A DNA stretch of 64,000 nt, taken from positions 1 to 64,000 of the forward strand of contig NZ_CP014308.1 in assembly GCF_001557535.2 (NCBI RefSeq), read 5' to 3'. Source of the DNA: Burkholderia sp. PAMC 26561 (lineage in GTDB: Bacteria; Pseudomonadota; Gammaproteobacteria; Burkholderiales; Burkholderiaceae). Shown piece after piece: positions 7,395 to 15,522 of this stretch. The position numbers and the translations under genes are program-made. Below the pieces are notes generated by a model, which made no database searches, was not told where the DNA came from, and saw only the letters and a program-made list of their open reading frames with translations. Within the stretch, counting starts at the first letter, position 1, and each line of letters starts with the position of its first letter.

Positions 7395-9835
7395 GATGTT
7401 GCTCCCTCTTCAAGACTCGCTGCATAGGTCGGGCCATGCGAGGGGTCTATGGCATGCCGATCGAACCTGGCAGCCTTCTTCTTGCCCTTGCGCCGTGATT
7501 GAAAGACCGCCATACACTTGTCGATATCAGGCCCATATTCCGCCCATACTTCGTCCCAAATTGGGATGTTGTCTGTTGTGCCGGAGAGAACTGCAAGCGC
7601 GTCTGACATGCCGTATAGGTCAAGCGTGGCGAAGACTGATTGATTACTCTGTTTGATGAGAAACGTCCGCGATTCCTTGTCGAGGCTCTTGAGGACGTCG
7701 AACTCCTTTCGGTTCATGTTGCACACCTCGTAAGCCTCGAAACGCGCGTCCGGATTCGGCAGATAGATCTTGGTGGCCGTCTGCTGTTGAATTGCGGCAA
7801 AGATCGGGCTCGCAATGGCATCTTCCGGCGACTGCGATACAAGCAGCACAAACTCTTCAATCTTTCGACCCGTCTTGAGCGACTTTAAAATTAACTCTTG
7901 CGTCACGGGGTACTGCGCTGGCAACCAGAATTCTTCGACGATCGTCACCAGCAGGCCGCCGTTCTCCTGCATCAGCTTTTTGAGGTAGAAGAGGTAGGCA
8001 AGGACCGGCTCAGTTGGCTGGTAGTTTTTTTGCAGGAAGTCGGTGACATCAAAGCCGATGCGGTGCTGCTTCGTCACGTCGATCATCGTGTTCGGCACGT
8101 TGTCGAGCGCCCACGCGAATTCGCCGCCGGCCGCATGGCACCACTTCGACAGCCGCGTCCAGAGCGAATTGGGCGTGCCGTCATCCGCAATGTTTTCGAG
8201 CAGACGGCTGAACACGCGATCTTCGACCCGCTCGATCGCATAGATGGCGTCGACCGCGTTCTTGACTTTGACCGCATCGGCGTCATTAATCTGTCCGGCC
8301 GCGTCACGCCCGCACGACCTCACCAAGCTGTACAGGAACTGCAGGTTCGCTTCGGTGGGCGGCAGTTCAAAAGGCGCAAGCCCCGTTTCGACACCGGCCT
8401 TCAACGGCAGATACACACCGCCTAAGTTACGAATAAAGATCTCCATGCCTCGGTCGAGGTCAAGGGCGAAGATCTTCGGATCGAACCGCTCGAGAAAACC
8501 GACGAGCGACAGCTGCAGCGTGGTCTTACCTGTGCCGGTCGCACCGAGGATCAGGGTGTGACCTGCGAATTTCTCGCCGGTGTTGTCTTGATCAGGCAGC
8601 GACGCATGGAAATTGAAGTCAAATCGACCTTTGCCGATGGTCGAAAGCGGCATGACCGCAGTACCGTCGCCGATCGGATTGCCTCGTGCCTTGCCGGTCG
8701 AGTAGTTGTGCATGGAGGACGTCGACGCCAGCGTGCGCGTAGACCGCGGACTGGGTCGCGGCTTTTTGGTCGCCCCGGGAACTTGACTAAAATAGGTCAC
8801 CGGTGCCGACAAAGTCGCAGGCATCCAGCTCACGCCGCATTCATTGAGCGACTGCGCGGCAACGTAGGTCCCGTTTTCGATTGCCTTCTGCGCGCTCGAT
8901 CCGTACACCACGAGCGCACCATGGTAATCACCGAATGCAAGCTCACGCGCAGCGAGTAGGGCCTGCGCGTGACTCAGGTCGTCAATTTGATGAACGGCCT
9001 TGTCTTGCACTGACGTAAGCTTGCCAATCTGTGTTTCGATCTTGGCGTTCGCCTGATGCGTGCCCAGAAATCCGAACGATTGCGTCAAGGTGAACTCGAC
9101 TGGCACAGTCAGAAGCGAGTTCATCTGCCCCCAGCCGCTTTTCGGCAAGTCTTTCAGGTCATAGCAGACAGCGTATTTGGTGTTGTTGTCGGAGCGCACC
9201 TCCAAAACGTCGTAACCAAAGTGCATCCACGCGTTGGGTATGGCCTGGTAGCCGGGCATTTCGGTCACTGGCACCCGACGCTCGACGCCATTGATCAGCT
9301 CGCCGATGAATTCAAAGGTTTCAGAAAACATCATGCCGTTGCGCTCGTAAGCGCACAATATTTCCGGGTCGTACGCGCTGAGTGCCTTAACGATCGTCGC
9401 CCCAAGCTCTTCGATCTCGGCAACGCCCTCATTGAGGTTGTCGTGCTTGAGCACAACGCTTAGGTAATATGTGTTTTCGAAATAGTCCGTCTTCTTGAAT
9501 CGCGCCAGATACTGCTCACTGAAATCCATCATGAACGACGAGCGAAACGCGTACGTCTGATCGTGCGCCATGCGCCGGCGCTTGAGCGTCGTTGTCATCG
9601 ACAGCCGATTGCCTTTGGTCGCGCCAAGCGATGACAAGAAACGGTTCAGAGAATCAAAACGGTTCTCCAGAATGGAGTCCGTTGCCGATTCGAATGGGAT
9701 GCCCGGCAGACGGATAACGAGCAAGGTTCGGTCGTTGCCGCAACTCGTCACTTGCTCGGAGACGGCGTGACCAATCTTCGGCATCTTGTCTTCAACGGCC
9801 GGCTGACGTTTCATTTTTTCGTAAATGGACATCAT
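7391..9835 (-). CDS. virB4: VirB4 type IV secretion ATPase
   Basis: An 814-residue ATPase that powers pilus biogenesis and substrate transfer. The N-terminal CagE/VirB4 domain (about 1-400) contains YLARFKKTDYFENTYYLSVV. The C-terminal ATPase has Walker A GATGTGKTT at about residues 431-439 and a later LLVTIVEEFWLPAQYP segment in the Walker B position (IVEEFW instead of the usual DEFW). The start is taken at 9835, where ATG overlaps the virB3 stop (ATGATG, with AGGAAAG before it). Confidence 0.96.
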   Translation of the reverse strand: MMSIYEKMKRQPAVEDKMPKIGHAVSEQVTSCGNDRTLLVIRLPGIPFESATDSILENRFDSLNRFLSSLGATKGNRLSMTTTLKRRRMAHDQTYAFRSSFMMDFSEQYLARFKKTDYFENTYYLSVVLKHDNLNEGVAEIEELGATIVKALSAYDPEILCAYERNGMMFSETFEFIGELINGVERRVPVTEMPGYQAIPNAWMHFGYDVLEVRSDNNTKYAVCYDLKDLPKSGWGQMNSLLTVPVEFTLTQSFGFLGTHQANAKIETQIGKLTSVQDKAVHQIDDLSHAQALLAARELAFGDYHGALVVYGSSAQKAIENGTYVAAQSLNECGVSWMPATLSAPVTYFSQVPGATKKPRPSPRSTRTLASTSSMHNYSTGKARGNPIGDGTAVMPLSTIGKGRFDFNFHASLPDQDNTGEKFAGHTLILGATGTGKTTLQLSLVGFLERFDPKIFALDLDRGMEIFIRNLGGVYLPLKAGVETGLAPFELPPTEANLQFLYSLVRSCGRDAAGQINDADAVKVKNAVDAIYAIERVEDRVFSRLLENIADDGTPNSLWTRLSKWCHAAGGEFAWALDNVPNTMIDVTKQHRIGFDVTDFLQKNYQPTEPVLAYLFYLKKLMQENGGLLVTIVEEFWLPAQYPVTQELILKSLKTGRKIEEFVLLVSQSPEDAIASPIFAAIQQQTATKIYLPNPDARFEAYEVCNMNRKEFDVLKSLDKESRTFLIKQSNQSVFATLDLYGMSDALAVLSGTTDNIPIWDEVWAEYGPDIDKCMAVFQSRRKGKKKAARFDRHAIDPSHGPTYAASLEEGATS

Positions 9836-10260
9836 CTTTCCTTGCGCTGCGGAGGCCCGTTCCGAAACAGCTCGGCTCGGAACTGCTCGTGGGCAACGAG
9901 TGACGGGATGCGCTCGAATGCCTGGCGGAACGTATCAAGCCGGTAGCCGTACTTCATCGGACTGAGCGTGTAGGTGTTGCCAAACATCCGGGCGTTCGTG
10001 CGTCCTAGAAAGCAACGCACTTCCAGCAATAAGATGTTGAGCGCCTGATCATCGGTCGCACACACCTGTTTGATGAACATCACGGGTGCGAGGCAGGGGA
10101 CGAACAGGAGAAATCCTGCTGGCCCGAAGGCAAAGCCGCCAACCATGGCAACGGCGACGCTGATCCCGAAAAGGACCAGGCCGGCCATGAGGGGTACACC
10201 CTTGATCATGGCAACGCGCCCAAGGCCCGCATACGACGAATACAGGGCTTTTTCGCTCAT
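9832..10260 (-). CDS. virB3: VirB3-like inner-membrane pilus assembly protein
   Basis: A 142-residue protein. The N-terminal part (LGRVAMIKGVPLMAGLVLFG, then AFGPAGFLLFVPCLAPVMFI) has two hydrophobic stretches as in VirB3. VirB3 is normally about 100 residues, so this has a C-terminal extension containing NTYTLSPMKYGYRLDTFRQ. The ATG at 10260 forms ATGA with the virB2 stop and is preferred over the upstream 10284 start. Position between virB2 and virB4 supports the call. Confidence 0.9.
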   Translation of the reverse strand: MSEKALYSSYAGLGRVAMIKGVPLMAGLVLFGISVAVAMVGGFAFGPAGFLLFVPCLAPVMFIKQVCATDDQALNILLLEVRCFLGRTNARMFGNTYTLSPMKYGYRLDTFRQAFERIPSLVAHEQFRAELFRNGPPQRKER

Positions 10261-10562
10261 GATCCGAAAACGGTCCAGGCCCATGCGGCGAGAACCGGAA
10301 CGGAGCCGACGGCCGCGACCTTGGCAATGGCGCCACCAAAGTCATGCACCCAGTCGGCCTTGTTGCTCCAGCACTGAATCCCGACCCAGAGCAGGTAACA
10401 AATCGCCAAGATCCCGCAAATCGTAAAGAACCAAAGTTCGAAATTGGTGATCGCGCTGGTCCCGGCAGTCAGACCGCCTGCATGCGCGCTCGCGCTGACC
10501 AGCGATACAGCGAAGCCAACCAACGGCGATACAAGCAGGGATAATAGTTTGGTACGTTTCAT
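10257..10562 (-). CDS. virB2: VirB2/TrbC pilin subunit
   Basis: A pilin precursor of about 101 residues. A long signal sequence ending in SAHA is followed by two hydrophobic helices (ITNFELWFFTICGILAICYLLWVG and AIAKVAAVGSVPVLAAWAW) joined by a short charged loop, the classic VirB2 hairpin. The ATG at 10562 is preferred to 10574 because GAGGA lies 7 bases upstream. It is the major pilus subunit in this family and lies between virB1 and virB3. Confidence 0.9.
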   Translation of the reverse strand: MKRTKLLSLLVSPLVGFAVSLVSASAHAGGLTAGTSAITNFELWFFTICGILAICYLLWVGIQCWSNKADWVHDFGGAIAKVAAVGSVPVLAAWAWTVFGS

Positions 10563-10623
10563 AGTTGTCCTCATAACAGGCTATTCAGATGGGGGTGAAG
10601 AAAAAGAGTGCTGGATCAAAGGT

Positions 10624-11292
10624 TCAAAAATCTCCGAATGTGTCCCAGGATGGGTGGGTATGCTCGGGCTGCGCACGCCGTGATGTCGAAGGCGTTCCAA
10701 TCGCTGCCGATGTCCCTGTACCAGGGTCGAGCCGCGGCACGGTTTGCCGCACGGTCTCGGGCGTAGCGACTGGCACGACAGCAATGGGCCGAACATCTCC
10801 CTTAGCCGTTTCTGGGTCTGTCGACGCTACGAAGGAAACAACACGCTGGACGTAGCTCGATGTTCCGGAATCACGGACAAACCCACGCTTGAAATTCCCG
10901 CTGTAATAGCAGCTGAGCGCCGCGTGCAACGCGTTCTGGCCAGCACCCATACGGGCGGACGCACGGCGATAACAGTCCGACAAGATCGCCGAGCCTGCAC
11001 GCAGATTCGTGCAAGGGTCAAGTGCGGCATTCGCGTCCATGCCATACCTCGCGAGGTTGTAGCGATTCACTTGGCTCAAGCCCATGCTGTAGTTCCAGCC
11101 TCCCGCGTCGAGCGCCGCAACAGTGGCCATCGCTTCATCGCGGTTCTGTGGCTGACGCACGAGGCGACCTCCTACGACACCGATCGCAAAGGGGTTGAAA
11201 TCCGACTCGCCGCGAACAATCGCCTGCAAGGTCGTCGGATGAACTCCGGGCGCGCATTGCTGCGCGAGGCTATTGAAGTCGGCGGGCATCAT
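10624..11292 (-). CDS. virB1: VirB1-like lytic transglycosylase
   Basis: A 222-residue protein with the soluble lytic transglycosylase (SLT) fold: catalytic-Glu region AIVRGESDFNPFAIG near residue 30, then GGWNYSMGLSQVNRYN and LDPCTNLRAGSAIL, standard for VirB1. It cuts peptidoglycan locally to let the secretion channel assemble. The Ser/Thr-rich C-terminal tail resembles the released VirB1* part. No clear signal peptide is visible from this start. Its ATG overlaps the upstream 68-codon gene by four bases. Confidence 0.9.
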   Translation of the reverse strand: MMPADFNSLAQQCAPGVHPTTLQAIVRGESDFNPFAIGVVGGRLVRQPQNRDEAMATVAALDAGGWNYSMGLSQVNRYNLARYGMDANAALDPCTNLRAGSAILSDCYRRASARMGAGQNALHAALSCYYSGNFKRGFVRDSGTSSYVQRVVSFVASTDPETAKGDVRPIAVVPVATPETVRQTVPRLDPGTGTSAAIGTPSTSRRAQPEHTHPSWDTFGDF

Positions 11293-11495
11293 TGCGCGGG
11301 TTCGCTGTCAACGTCCGGATCTTCGTCCGGACGGTCTGGTTCTGCATTCAGGAGCGTGTTCAAAGACGTCGTTTTCCCGACGTGGGCCGAATCCGAAACC
11401 ATCGTGTTCCCGGCTGGTGGCTTTTCATCATCCGACGGCAGGTATGCTTCAGTCGCAAAATCCCACACGCGATCTTGTTTGGGTTGCTCAGCCAT
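11289..11495 (-). CDS. Small hydrophilic protein between topB and virB1
   Basis: A 68-residue acidic protein (MAEQPKQDRVWDFATEAYLP start) of unknown function with no membrane segment or recognised motif. It is credible as a gene because its ATG overlaps the topB stop (TAATG) and its stop overlaps the virB1 start (ATGA), giving an unbroken translationally coupled chain. A role in conjugation is inferred only from position. Confidence 0.7.
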   Translation of the reverse strand: MAEQPKQDRVWDFATEAYLPSDDEKPPAGNTMVSDSAHVGKTTSLNTLLNAEPDRPDEDPDVDSEPAQ

Positions 11496-13606
11496 TACAT
11501 CGCTCCCACTTTCTTAAATCCAAAGCCCTTGCTCCTGGGTTTCAGTTTCGACGTGAAGTCTGGTGCGCCGTCACGGTCCGGATAGGACGCGGAGCACTTG
11601 GGCTGCGCCTTGAAGTTCGAGCAACCCCAAAAGTGGCCGTCATTGCCCGGGATTCGCCGCAAGCGGCCCGATGTACATTTCGGACATGCTGGTGCGGGTG
11701 CCACGGGCAAGTTCATCTTCGAGGTCCGCAAGCCCGCGATCACCTTGGTAATGAAAGCGACGTTGCGGTCAATGAACTGGTCGTACGTGATTTGCCCGCT
11801 CGCTACCGCGTCGAGCGCGATTTTGAACATGCCGGCCATCGTTGGATCCTTGACTGGGCCGGGCAGTGCCGTAAGCAACCCCCGGCCGCTCGCGCTGCAC
11901 GTCAGCTTGTTTTTGGTGCCCTTGGCGATCTCGAGGAAACCACGCTCGCGCAGGTCCTTGATGATCCCGGCGCGTGTGGCGCTTGTACCAATGCCTTTTC
12001 CCTCTTTCAGACGCGCTCTAGCCGCCGGATCGGTCGTGAATTTGTGAAGGTCAATCATGGCGCTCAGCAACGATGCTTCATCAAAGCGGGAAGGGGGCTT
12101 CGTTGCTCGGCTCGCGGTATCACATGCCGTGCACGTTGCAGGGTCGCCCTGCGCCATGTCCGGGAGTGTCTGTTTGGCATCTTCAGTTTCGCCGTCGACC
12201 GGCGTTTGCACAGCCGCTTCCTCGTGCGGCGCATAGACCTCACGCCAGCCGGCGGACACGGGCGTCTTGCCGTTCGCGGTCAAGCGCTCGCTGACACATG
12301 AAATTTCGATGCGTGTTTGCATAAATACGGCGGGCTCGAAGAATTGGGCGAGATAGCTGCGCACGACCAGGTCGTAGACGTTGCGCTCAATCTCATTCAG
12401 CGCGGATAGGTCCGTTACGCATACGGTCGGCACGATGCCGTGGTGCGCTTCACCATTCATCTTCTTGTCGTCGAACGCAGCCGATTTGCGTTTCGTGTCG
12501 GCGCAGCTGATCAATGAGCCGAGCCCGCGCAGGTTTCGGCTAACCGACGCCAGAATGGTCGGCGCTTCATCGTGCTGCGCCTCCGACAGATAACGGTTCT
12601 CCGTGCGCGGGTAGCTTGTGACTTTGTAACGTTCGTACAGCACTTGCGCCGCGGCCAACACTTCGTCACCCGTGTAGCCAAACTTGCCGCATGCGGCCAC
12701 CGTCAATTCGTTCAGGGACAAAGGCAGCGGCGGCGCCTCTCGCTTGGGCGACTTGTCATACGCTGATATCTCTGCCGGCTGGTTTCGCATCCGGACAACA
12801 AGCGCACGCGCAACAGATTCGTCGATCAAACGGCCCGCATCGTCTAGACCGGCTTGGTCTTCGCGCGCCTTCCAGTTCGCGACAAACAGGCCGTTCTCAT
12901 GCTGCATCTTCGCCGCGATAGTGAAATAGCCGACCGGCTTGAATGACTCGATAGCACGATCGCGTCCATATATGATCATGAGAGTCGGGGTTTGGACGCT
13001 CCCGACGGTCAATACGCCGTCGAATCCGAGTTCACGAGCGCGTAAAGTTGCGGCACGCGTTAAGTTCAGACCGAAGAGCCAGTCGTAACGGGAACGCGCG
13101 AGTGCCCACACGAACCATGCGCGAAACTGCGGCGCCTCGTTGCTGTGCATCGAGTCAAGTGCCTGACGGACTTTGGCCGGGTTGTAATCGTTGACGAGCA
13201 GCCGTAGGACGGGCTTGGTGTTACCTAGATAGATCAGAACTTCATCTACAAGAAGCTGGCCTTCCTCATCCGGGTCACCCAGATGCACGACTTGATCGAC
13301 CTCGGACAAAAGTTTTTCTACCGCGCGGACGTTGCGCTCCAAATCACCACGGGGAGCCATCAGCCAGGCAGTTGGTACGATCGGAAGGTCTTGATAACGC
13401 CAGATCTTTGCACCGCTCTTGCTGCGTGGTAGGTCATCGGGAAGATACTCGTCTGGCATGGCCTGCTCGAGTGCGTGACCAGCGAGCGGCACGAACGCAT
13501 CGTCGCCGATATAGGTCACCACGCCGTCGCGACGCGGCGTGCCCGGCAAGACTGCGACCACGGCTTGCACGAGAGATGACTTTTCACCAACGAACAATCT
13601 ACGCAC
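11495..13606 (-). CDS. topB: DNA topoisomerase III (type IA), conjugation-associated
   Basis: A 703-residue type IA topoisomerase. The TOPRIM region has the catalytic Glu in VGEKSSL (E8) and the DxD in LGDPDEEG (D111, D113). The nucleophile is Y332 in SYPRTENRYL. The C-terminus has a zinc-finger-like CPKCTSGRLRR...WGCSNF...C module. Many conjugative plasmids and integrative elements encode such an enzyme in or beside the transfer operon to resolve DNA intermediates. It is the head of the tightly packed virB chain; 124 bases separate it from the trbM-like gene. About 703 residues is normal for TopB. Confidence 0.94.
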   Translation of the reverse strand: MRRLFVGEKSSLVQAVVAVLPGTPRRDGVVTYIGDDAFVPLAGHALEQAMPDEYLPDDLPRSKSGAKIWRYQDLPIVPTAWLMAPRGDLERNVRAVEKLLSEVDQVVHLGDPDEEGQLLVDEVLIYLGNTKPVLRLLVNDYNPAKVRQALDSMHSNEAPQFRAWFVWALARSRYDWLFGLNLTRAATLRARELGFDGVLTVGSVQTPTLMIIYGRDRAIESFKPVGYFTIAAKMQHENGLFVANWKAREDQAGLDDAGRLIDESVARALVVRMRNQPAEISAYDKSPKREAPPLPLSLNELTVAACGKFGYTGDEVLAAAQVLYERYKVTSYPRTENRYLSEAQHDEAPTILASVSRNLRGLGSLISCADTKRKSAAFDDKKMNGEAHHGIVPTVCVTDLSALNEIERNVYDLVVRSYLAQFFEPAVFMQTRIEISCVSERLTANGKTPVSAGWREVYAPHEEAAVQTPVDGETEDAKQTLPDMAQGDPATCTACDTASRATKPPSRFDEASLLSAMIDLHKFTTDPAARARLKEGKGIGTSATRAGIIKDLRERGFLEIAKGTKNKLTCSASGRGLLTALPGPVKDPTMAGMFKIALDAVASGQITYDQFIDRNVAFITKVIAGLRTSKMNLPVAPAPACPKCTSGRLRRIPGNDGHFWGCSNFKAQPKCSASYPDRDGAPDFTSKLKPRSKGFGFKKVGAM

Positions 13607-13730
13607 CTTGCATACCTTTCAGTTGTACTAATTGCATCATCGAAAATTTGAAGTGCTTTTTCTCAACTCTGAATTCCCGCCGCAGGCCTACTGGTGATGA
13701 CAACGGCAGTTTGATTCGGAGTGTGTAGAG

Positions 13731-14360
13731 TTAGTGGTTGCCGCCGCTGTCTACGGCAGTCGCGCTACCAGACCCTGGAGCATCTGTTTTTGACAAGAAC
13801 TGCTGCGCGGATGAGGCCGGGTCATAGGGGACCGTGGTCGATCCTTGCCCATAGAACTCAGTAACGGTCGTTTTGCCATTGATACCCCACCACACGCGCG
13901 TAAAAATGTGGTTGTCGATGGTGACGTTGATCGCTCCACGCGCGCCGCATGTGAGCATGCTTTGCTCGGGCGGACCCCAGAAGAGGAGATTTGGGCTGCA
14001 ATAGTTTGGCCCTGCGCCTACATTTTGGGCGCCAGTGCCTTGCCCAGCATTACGCGCACTCGCGGGCACCGAGCTCCTGACATCGGGCGACAGATTCGCC
14101 GCGCTGCTATTCAGGTCGCAAGTGGGAAATGATTTGCCGTGCTCAAGCGCATTCCAGAGCTTTTCGATGGGGGGCTTGCATTCTGACTCGGTCTCCGGCC
14201 CGCGGGGGTCGGCGAGGCACAACAGCACTTGGCAGCCCCAGTCATCAGCAAAGACCGGGGAAGGCGACGCAATGGAGATGGCGCCAGACGCCGCAACCCA
14301 AAGGAACTTGCGATCCAGTTTTTGTGAACGAACGTTCTCATCTATAATGGTTTTAGCCAT
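13731..14360 (-). CDS. trbM: TrbM-like exported conjugation protein
   Basis: A 209-residue exported protein with a signal peptide (about 1-38, ending VFA). The mature N-terminus carries DDWGCQVLLCLADPRGPE and a CKPPIEKLW...FPTC pattern, the paired-cysteine signature of the TrbM/KikA family found in plasmid mating-pair formation clusters. The exact function is unknown. The start at 14360 has GAGGA 7 bases upstream. It is probably the first gene of the transfer transcript and diverges from the XRE regulator. Confidence 0.75.
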   Translation of the reverse strand: MAKTIIDENVRSQKLDRKFLWVAASGAISIASPSPVFADDWGCQVLLCLADPRGPETESECKPPIEKLWNALEHGKSFPTCDLNSSAANLSPDVRSSVPASARNAGQGTGAQNVGAGPNYCSPNLLFWGPPEQSMLTCGARGAINVTIDNHIFTRVWWGINGKTTVTEFYGQGSTTVPYDPASSAQQFLSKTDAPGSGSATAVDSGGNH

Positions 14361-14607
14361 TTCGATTCCTCAACAGTCCTGCAATGGTCAGGCCGATGGT
14401 GGTGTTGGTAGCACTCTCATCGGCCGCTACAACTTATACTCGCTTAGGTTTGACTGGGCTGGCGCTGCATGCGCCCCCACGAGTCGCGCTGTAATCCCCA
14501 CGGATGAGTAGAAGCTCTTCGTCGTTCATCCTCTGCATGAATCTCATCGAAAACTTCCGAGGCATTTCCCGCCTCTTATAATAGCGTTGGAATGGACCAT
14601 TAAGGCC

Positions 14608-14631
14608 ATTCTGGGTCGTTTTGAACCCAAT
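14608..14631. promoter_or_regulatory. Imperfect inverted repeat upstream of XRE regulator
   Basis: An imperfect dyad with TGGGT (14612-14616) and ACCCA (14625-14629) arms lies about 20 bases upstream of the XRE start, in the 289-base region shared with the divergent trbM-topB-virB operon. It is a plausible operator for the neighbouring repressor-type protein. The short arms make this tentative. Confidence 0.3.
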
Positions 14632-14649
14632 GTCAATAATAGGTACGTT

Positions 14650-15042
14650 ATGACGCAAAGTATCGGTGCTCGTCTGCTGAGCGAGAGGGAGCGCAAAGGC
14701 CTAACACAAGGGAGGATGTGCGAAATCACCGGGGTGAGTCGGAAAACCCAATTCACATATGAGACCGGCGCACGTCTGCCAGACGCGTCATATTTGGCTG
14801 CGATTGACGCCGCAGGGCTAGACCTCTTATACATCGTGACCGGTCGCCGCACTAACGGGTCGATCAACGACGCATTGCTGCAGGACGTGCTGACCCGCGT
14901 CGATGAAGCGATCAATGGGTTAAAACCTAATATGGCTATCGAGGTCAAGGCGCGACTCATATCGTTGGTTTATCTGACTGCGTCCGAGAGCGGACGGGTG
15001 GATCCTGAAGTGCTCAACAAAGCGGTTCAACTGATTTCCTGA
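14650..15042 (+). CDS. XRE-family helix-turn-helix regulator
   Basis: A 130-residue regulator with an N-terminal Cro/CI-type HTH (ARLLSERERKGLTQGRMCEI...GVSRKTQFTYETGARLPDASYL) and a short C-terminal helical part. The ATG at 14650 has AGG 6 bases upstream; an upstream TTG (14587) in frame is less likely. It diverges from the trbM-topB-virB operon, so control of conjugation genes is a reasonable inference. Confidence 0.85.
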   Translation: MTQSIGARLLSERERKGLTQGRMCEITGVSRKTQFTYETGARLPDASYLAAIDAAGLDLLYIVTGRRTNGSINDALLQDVLTRVDEAINGLKPNMAIEVKARLISLVYLTASESGRVDPEVLNKAVQLIS

Positions 15043-15072
15043 TTGCTCGCTTGGCGTACTGAAGGCGTGCCG

Positions 15073-15342
15073 TCAACCACATCGACACCCTAGCGCGCGG
15101 ACCACACGCATCTCGACCCGCATTGGCATGATCTCTCCAAGTTCGGCGACTGCATCGTCCAGCCGCAACCATTTCCGCGGCTCTCCCTCAACATTCGAGA
15201 ACAGCATCTGACCGTCTCTTGCGACGACTAGCGCGTGCCATCTGATTCTGTTGCCGTGTCGCAGCTGGAGAAAATCAACATGGGTTATGACGGCCGTTTT
15301 TCCCCACACGCTTTGAAGCAAACTGAAGTTGCTGAGTGGCAT
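15073..15342 (-). CDS. Hypothetical protein
   Basis: A protein of about 89 residues starting MPLSNFSLLQSVWGKT, with GAGG 9 bases upstream. The frame stays open upstream to 15447, but that part crosses a GC-rich hairpin and reads poorly. The HALVVARDGQMLFSNVEGEP segment looks like a folded beta-rich domain. I do not recognise the family. It lies between two regulators. Confidence 0.5.
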   Translation of the reverse strand: MPLSNFSLLQSVWGKTAVITHVDFLQLRHGNRIRWHALVVARDGQMLFSNVEGEPRKWLRLDDAVAELGEIMPMRVEMRVVRALGCRCG

Positions 15343-15389
15343 TGTTATGAGCCTCGCGATCGCTGATGACTCATCGTAGATGCGAAGCA

Positions 15390-15420
15390 CCCCCGAGGTG
15401 TACCCCCTTGACCTCGGGGG
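15390..15420. promoter_or_regulatory. GC-rich hairpin with perfect 10-bp stem
   Basis: CCCCCGAGGT (15390-15399) pairs perfectly with ACCTCGGGGG (15411-15420) across an 11-base loop. It lies in the shared upstream region of the minus-strand hypothetical gene and the plus-strand LuxR gene. There is no following T-run, so it is not a classical terminator. It could be an operator or an RNA structure. Confidence 0.5.
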
Positions 15421-15522
15421 GCGGTATGTAGTAGGCGCTGAATGCAACCCTTTGTAACATCGGATGAATTGGTAACGACTCCGCGTTTACATTGATGCGC
15501 AGGTAATCGCGCAAGGGATGAG

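Noticed and set aside
1-14360. Relaxase or oriT for the conjugation system
   Set aside because: No relaxase HUH motif or oriT-like repeat is visible in the window; these may lie to the left of the partial virD4.
15390-15420. Rho-independent terminator
   Set aside because: The hairpin is strong, but there is no T-run on either side and it lies between divergent genes, where a terminator is not expected.
15390-15420. Canonical lux box
   Set aside because: The arms are C/G-rich and separated by 11 bases, unlike the contiguous ~20-bp lux box.
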